DNA from: Actinomycetota bacterium
GTDB lineage: Bacteria > Actinomycetota > Actinomycetes > Acidothermales > Acidothermaceae
DNA length: 6,688 nucleotides
Assembly (NCBI GenBank): GCA_003134755.1
Contig: PLCK01000061.1
Span: 1-6,688, forward strand
Reading direction: 5' to 3'
Shown: positions 4,576 to 6,688 of the stretch, one piece after another
Layout: each line of letters begins with the position of its first letter
How positions within the stretch are numbered: position 1 is the first letter of the stretch
Notes under the pieces: generated by a model
Databases searched by the model: none
What the model saw: only the letters and a program-made list of their open reading frames with translations
What the model was told of the DNA's origin: nothing
Position numbers and translations under genes: made by a program

Positions 4576-6628
4576 TGAGTAAGGCGCGCACGCCGTCATC
4601 CCAGCCGAACAGCTCGACCTGAACCGTGGCGTCGATCAAACCCGGGAAGTCGTTGCTCGGCGGCGGTGACGCGTTGACGTTGACGTCGCTCGGCAACCCC
4701 CCGGCGCCCGAGAGCGGGATGCTGGCCAAGCCGGTGTCGTCGAACATCGCCGTCGGCGACTCCCGCCCCGCGAACGCGAGCGCCACGGCCTTGTCGTCGG
4801 CGGTGGCAATGACGCCGATTCGTGTTACGTGCGCGCTTCGATACGCGAACGCAACGGGCACGTCCGGCGAGGTCGAGCGCACCAGCAGTTCGCCATGGAG
4901 TCGGGGCGCATCGCCACTCCACTCGAGGATCAACAGATCGAACGGGTTGGCATGCACGCGGGCCACGACAAGTTTCGTGCCGACCGCGTCGGTCCCACCC
5001 CACAAAACAACTGGAGGGACGGCAACTGGCCCGCCGGCCGCCGATGGCTCGGCGGGGGCCCACGACTGCGCGACCAACAAGGCGTCGGCGAGCAGTGCCG
5101 GATCGGGTCGACCACGCTCGACGGTCACTGCGGGCACGGCGACCAGATGTTGCGACGCGGCATCGCCGGTCGCGTAACTCTTGCTTGGGTCGAGTTCGAT
5201 GTCAGGGATGTCGGCGAGGGCATAGGTATCCAAGGTCACGTTGATCTGTGTCGGTGATGGGCCGACCGTGCGCGGTCCGACAGCCTCGACCGCGATGCCG
5301 TCATTCAGAGTTAGCGATTCGGTTGCCGGCGAACCCTTTACGTCATCGAAGAGCTGAATCGAGGGAGCGGTCGGCAGTGCGATGACGACCAGCTCGGTCG
5401 GGGACGGCGATGTGGTCGCGGTGCGGTCGGTCCCTGAGGCTCGGTGCAAGCGCGCGGCAACCACCCTTTCCAGCCCAGGTTCGCGACCATCGGTGAAGGC
5501 TGATTCGACCAGGTCCGGTGAACCGGTGGGGGCAGAAAACCACGACCCCATCACGCCATTCGGTGACGTCGCCGTGACGAACGCGATCCGAAATGCGGGC
5601 GTGTCGGTGACAAGGAGCACCTGCGGCCGGCTCGTGGCGTCGGGATGAGCCTGGCTGAAGGCGGCCTCGATGCGCGCCAGCAGCACGCGGTCGTCGACGA
5701 GACCGCCACGCACCGGCCACGGCACCACCGGTTCGTCTGGGTCGGTCGACGGTTGCGCGGCAACCTGCACCAGCGGCGACAACCCCGCAGACGAAGGCAC
5801 CGCCGAGCCCGCAGCGGGCGAAGCCGCGCGGGGGGCGACTGCGGTGGGTGCAGACGCGAGTACCGCGGTGACACCGGCGGCCGCGATCAACACGACGACG
5901 AGGGCGCCCGCGAGCATGGCCCGCTGGCGCAACTGCCGCACCCGCGCGCCCACCTCGGTGTTGGGGTCGAATACTGGCGGCGCCGCGGTCGCGTGCGCGC
6001 GGATCGCGTCACCGGCAAGCAGCACCAGTTGCTCATCGGCGAGCGCTTCGAGATCGATCCGCGTTGCCGGATTGCCAATGACCGCGGCGTCGGCTTGAAG
6101 TGCAGATCGGAGGGCGGCGATGGCAGAGGCCCACACGGCCAGCTGGCGACGGGGCGAACCCAACGACGGCGGGAGGTCGAGCCCGGCCAGTCTGCGATCG
6201 ACGACCGAGGGGTCGGCGAAGACGAGAGCCGCTCGTTGCGGCGGCGAAAGCCGGACAAACGCGCGCCAACACGCGTCGCAGAGCAGCTGCTGATCACCGT
6301 CGAGCCCAACCTCGGCCACGTCAATAGGCACGTTGCTGAGCGGGTCGGGCGATGGCGAGCCAACGCGACGGCTCAGTACGGCCGATAGCAAGCCGTCCAC
6401 GGCCACTTGCTCGGGAAGCCCGGCCGCCTCCACGTCGCGCCACTGGCGGCGCACCTGTGCCAACGCGTTCGCGGCCAGCGCTCCTGCCGCCTGCTGCCCC
6501 GCCAAGCCAACCGTCAGCACATAGGCAAGCCGAGTCAGCGGCAAGGAAACGGCCGCGACAAAGCTCCGGAACCCGTCGTCCGGGTTGACCGCCGTCGTGG
6601 GGCGAGGCTCACGCGATGCCCGTTCCAA
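4556..6628 (-). CDS. Membrane-anchored protein with degenerate SigE-type ECF sigma-like N-terminus and large extracytoplasmic domain
   Basis: 690 aa, function not recognised. Residues about 18-66 (FRSFVAAVSLPLTRLAYVLT, then NALAQVRRQW) resemble sigma region 2 of SigE-type ECF factors. Residues about 113-178 (LCDACWRAFVRLSPPQRAAL ... SAIAALRSAL) resemble region 4. The usual acidic EDLVQE-type motif is replaced by AGALAANAL, and the helix-turn-helix part is poorly conserved, so sigma activity is doubtful. Positively charged RVRQLRQR (229-236) precedes one membrane segment (about 238-259), putting the N-terminus inside. An Ala/Pro/Ser linker (260-300) leads to PWPVRGGLVDD and about 380 more residues, beta-rich and without cysteine. 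The start is TTG at 6626-6628, preceded by GCGAGGA at about 8 bases; there is no ATG or GTG between the in-frame stop (6656-6658) and this TTG. The gene is convergent with the kinase, so probably a separate unit. It could be a membrane-tethered regulator or a decayed sigma fusion. Confidence 0.8.
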   Translation of the reverse strand: MERASREPRPTTAVNPDDGFRSFVAAVSLPLTRLAYVLTVGLAGQQAAGALAANALAQVRRQWRDVEAAGLPEQVAVDGLLSAVLSRRVGSPSPDPLSNVPIDVAEVGLDGDQQLLCDACWRAFVRLSPPQRAALVFADPSVVDRRLAGLDLPPSLGSPRRQLAVWASAIAALRSALQADAAVIGNPATRIDLEALADEQLVLLAGDAIRAHATAAPPVFDPNTEVGARVRQLRQRAMLAGALVVVLIAAAGVTAVLASAPTAVAPRAASPAAGSAVPSSAGLSPLVQVAAQPSTDPDEPVVPWPVRGGLVDDRVLLARIEAAFSQAHPDATSRPQVLLVTDTPAFRIAFVTATSPNGVMGSWFSAPTGSPDLVESAFTDGREPGLERVVAARLHRASGTDRTATTSPSPTELVVIALPTAPSIQLFDDVKGSPATESLTLNDGIAVEAVGPRTVGPSPTQINVTLDTYALADIPDIELDPSKSYATGDAASQHLVAVPAVTVERGRPDPALLADALLVAQSWAPAEPSAAGGPVAVPPVVLWGGTDAVGTKLVVARVHANPFDLLILEWSGDAPRLHGELLVRSTSPDVPVAFAYRSAHVTRIGVIATADDKAVALAFAGRESPTAMFDDTGLASIPLSGAGGLPSDVNVNASPPPSNDFPGLIDATVQVELFGWDDGVRALLSVPPTL
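6095..6586 (-). other. Sigma-like cytoplasmic region of the membrane protein
   Basis: Codons 15-178 of the large minus-strand gene. The pattern FxxFV-LxRxAYxLT followed by AxxxVRRxW, and later LSPPQRAALVF plus a final AIAALRSAL helix, follows the order and spacing of SigE-family regions 2 and 4. The match comes from reading the sequence by eye; a profile search would settle it. Confidence 0.5.
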
Positions 6629-6655
6629 CCGAGTGGTCCTCGCTTTCGGGCGTCG

Positions 6656-6688
6656 TCAGTGGTGCCTCCCCTGCTCGCGGCTCTGCGC
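6656..6688 (-). CDS. Possible C-terminal tail of an upstream gene (very weak)
   Basis: At the right edge one minus-strand frame gives ten codons, AQSREQGRHH, then TGA, all with G or C in third position. A second frame gives a 25-codon tail ending at a TGA (6609-6611), which would overlap the TTG start of the membrane protein by about 20 bases. Either could be the end of an upstream gene, perhaps in one operon with the membrane protein. Too little sequence is present to decide. Otherwise 6629-6688 shows only the GCGAGGA ribosome-binding site. Confidence 0.2.
   Translation of the reverse strand, partial: AQSREQGRHH

Noticed and set aside
5645..6388. 247-codon open frame on the plus strand
   Set aside because: Very Arg/Gly-rich translation with no domain, fully antisense to the sigma-like and membrane part of the 690-residue protein, which has sensible sequence and topology.
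6610..6660. CTG start at about 6659 after GGGGAGG for another minus-strand peptide
   Set aside because: CTG starts are very rare and this frame stops after 16 codons; the in-frame TTG with its own GAGGA site explains the main gene better.

Overview
The window looks like chromosomal DNA from a high-GC Gram-positive bacterium (Actinomycetota). The base composition and third codon positions are GC-rich, GTG and TTG start codons occur, and the two-component pair closely resembles the mycobacterial MprA/MprB type. No species can be named from the sequence alone. No rRNA, tRNA, CRISPR array, transposase or phage gene was seen.

Left part, minus strand (1-2213): an export operon. The first gene (423-2213) encodes a HlyD/MacA/YknX-type membrane-fusion adaptor with a very long repeated alpha-helical region. 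It overlaps by 4 bases (ATGA) a MacB/LolD-type ABC ATPase (1-426), which runs off the left edge before its signature and Walker B motifs. The matching FtsX/MacB-like permease is expected just outside the window.

Middle, plus strand (2336-4494): an OmpR-family response regulator and a membrane histidine kinase, also joined by a 4-base ATGA overlap. They are divergent from the exporter across a 122-base region with three inverted repeats and a candidate promoter for a leaderless regulator mRNA. The simplest reading is that the kinase senses an envelope signal and the regulator controls its own operon and the exporter. This arrangement is common for envelope-stress or antimicrobial-peptide exporters. 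The kinase is odd in that both glycines of its G1 ATP-binding box are replaced.

Right part, minus strand (4556-6628), convergent with the kinase: one large gene for a single-pass membrane protein. Its cytoplasmic N-terminus looks like a decayed SigE-type ECF sigma factor, and its C-terminus is about 430 residues of predicted extracytoplasmic, beta-rich sequence. This is the least ordinary item here. The 61 bases between the convergent genes, together with the end of this gene, carry a 23-base-period duplication with small hairpins. The last 60 bases (6629-6688) may hold the tail of an upstream minus-strand gene, but this is weakly supported.
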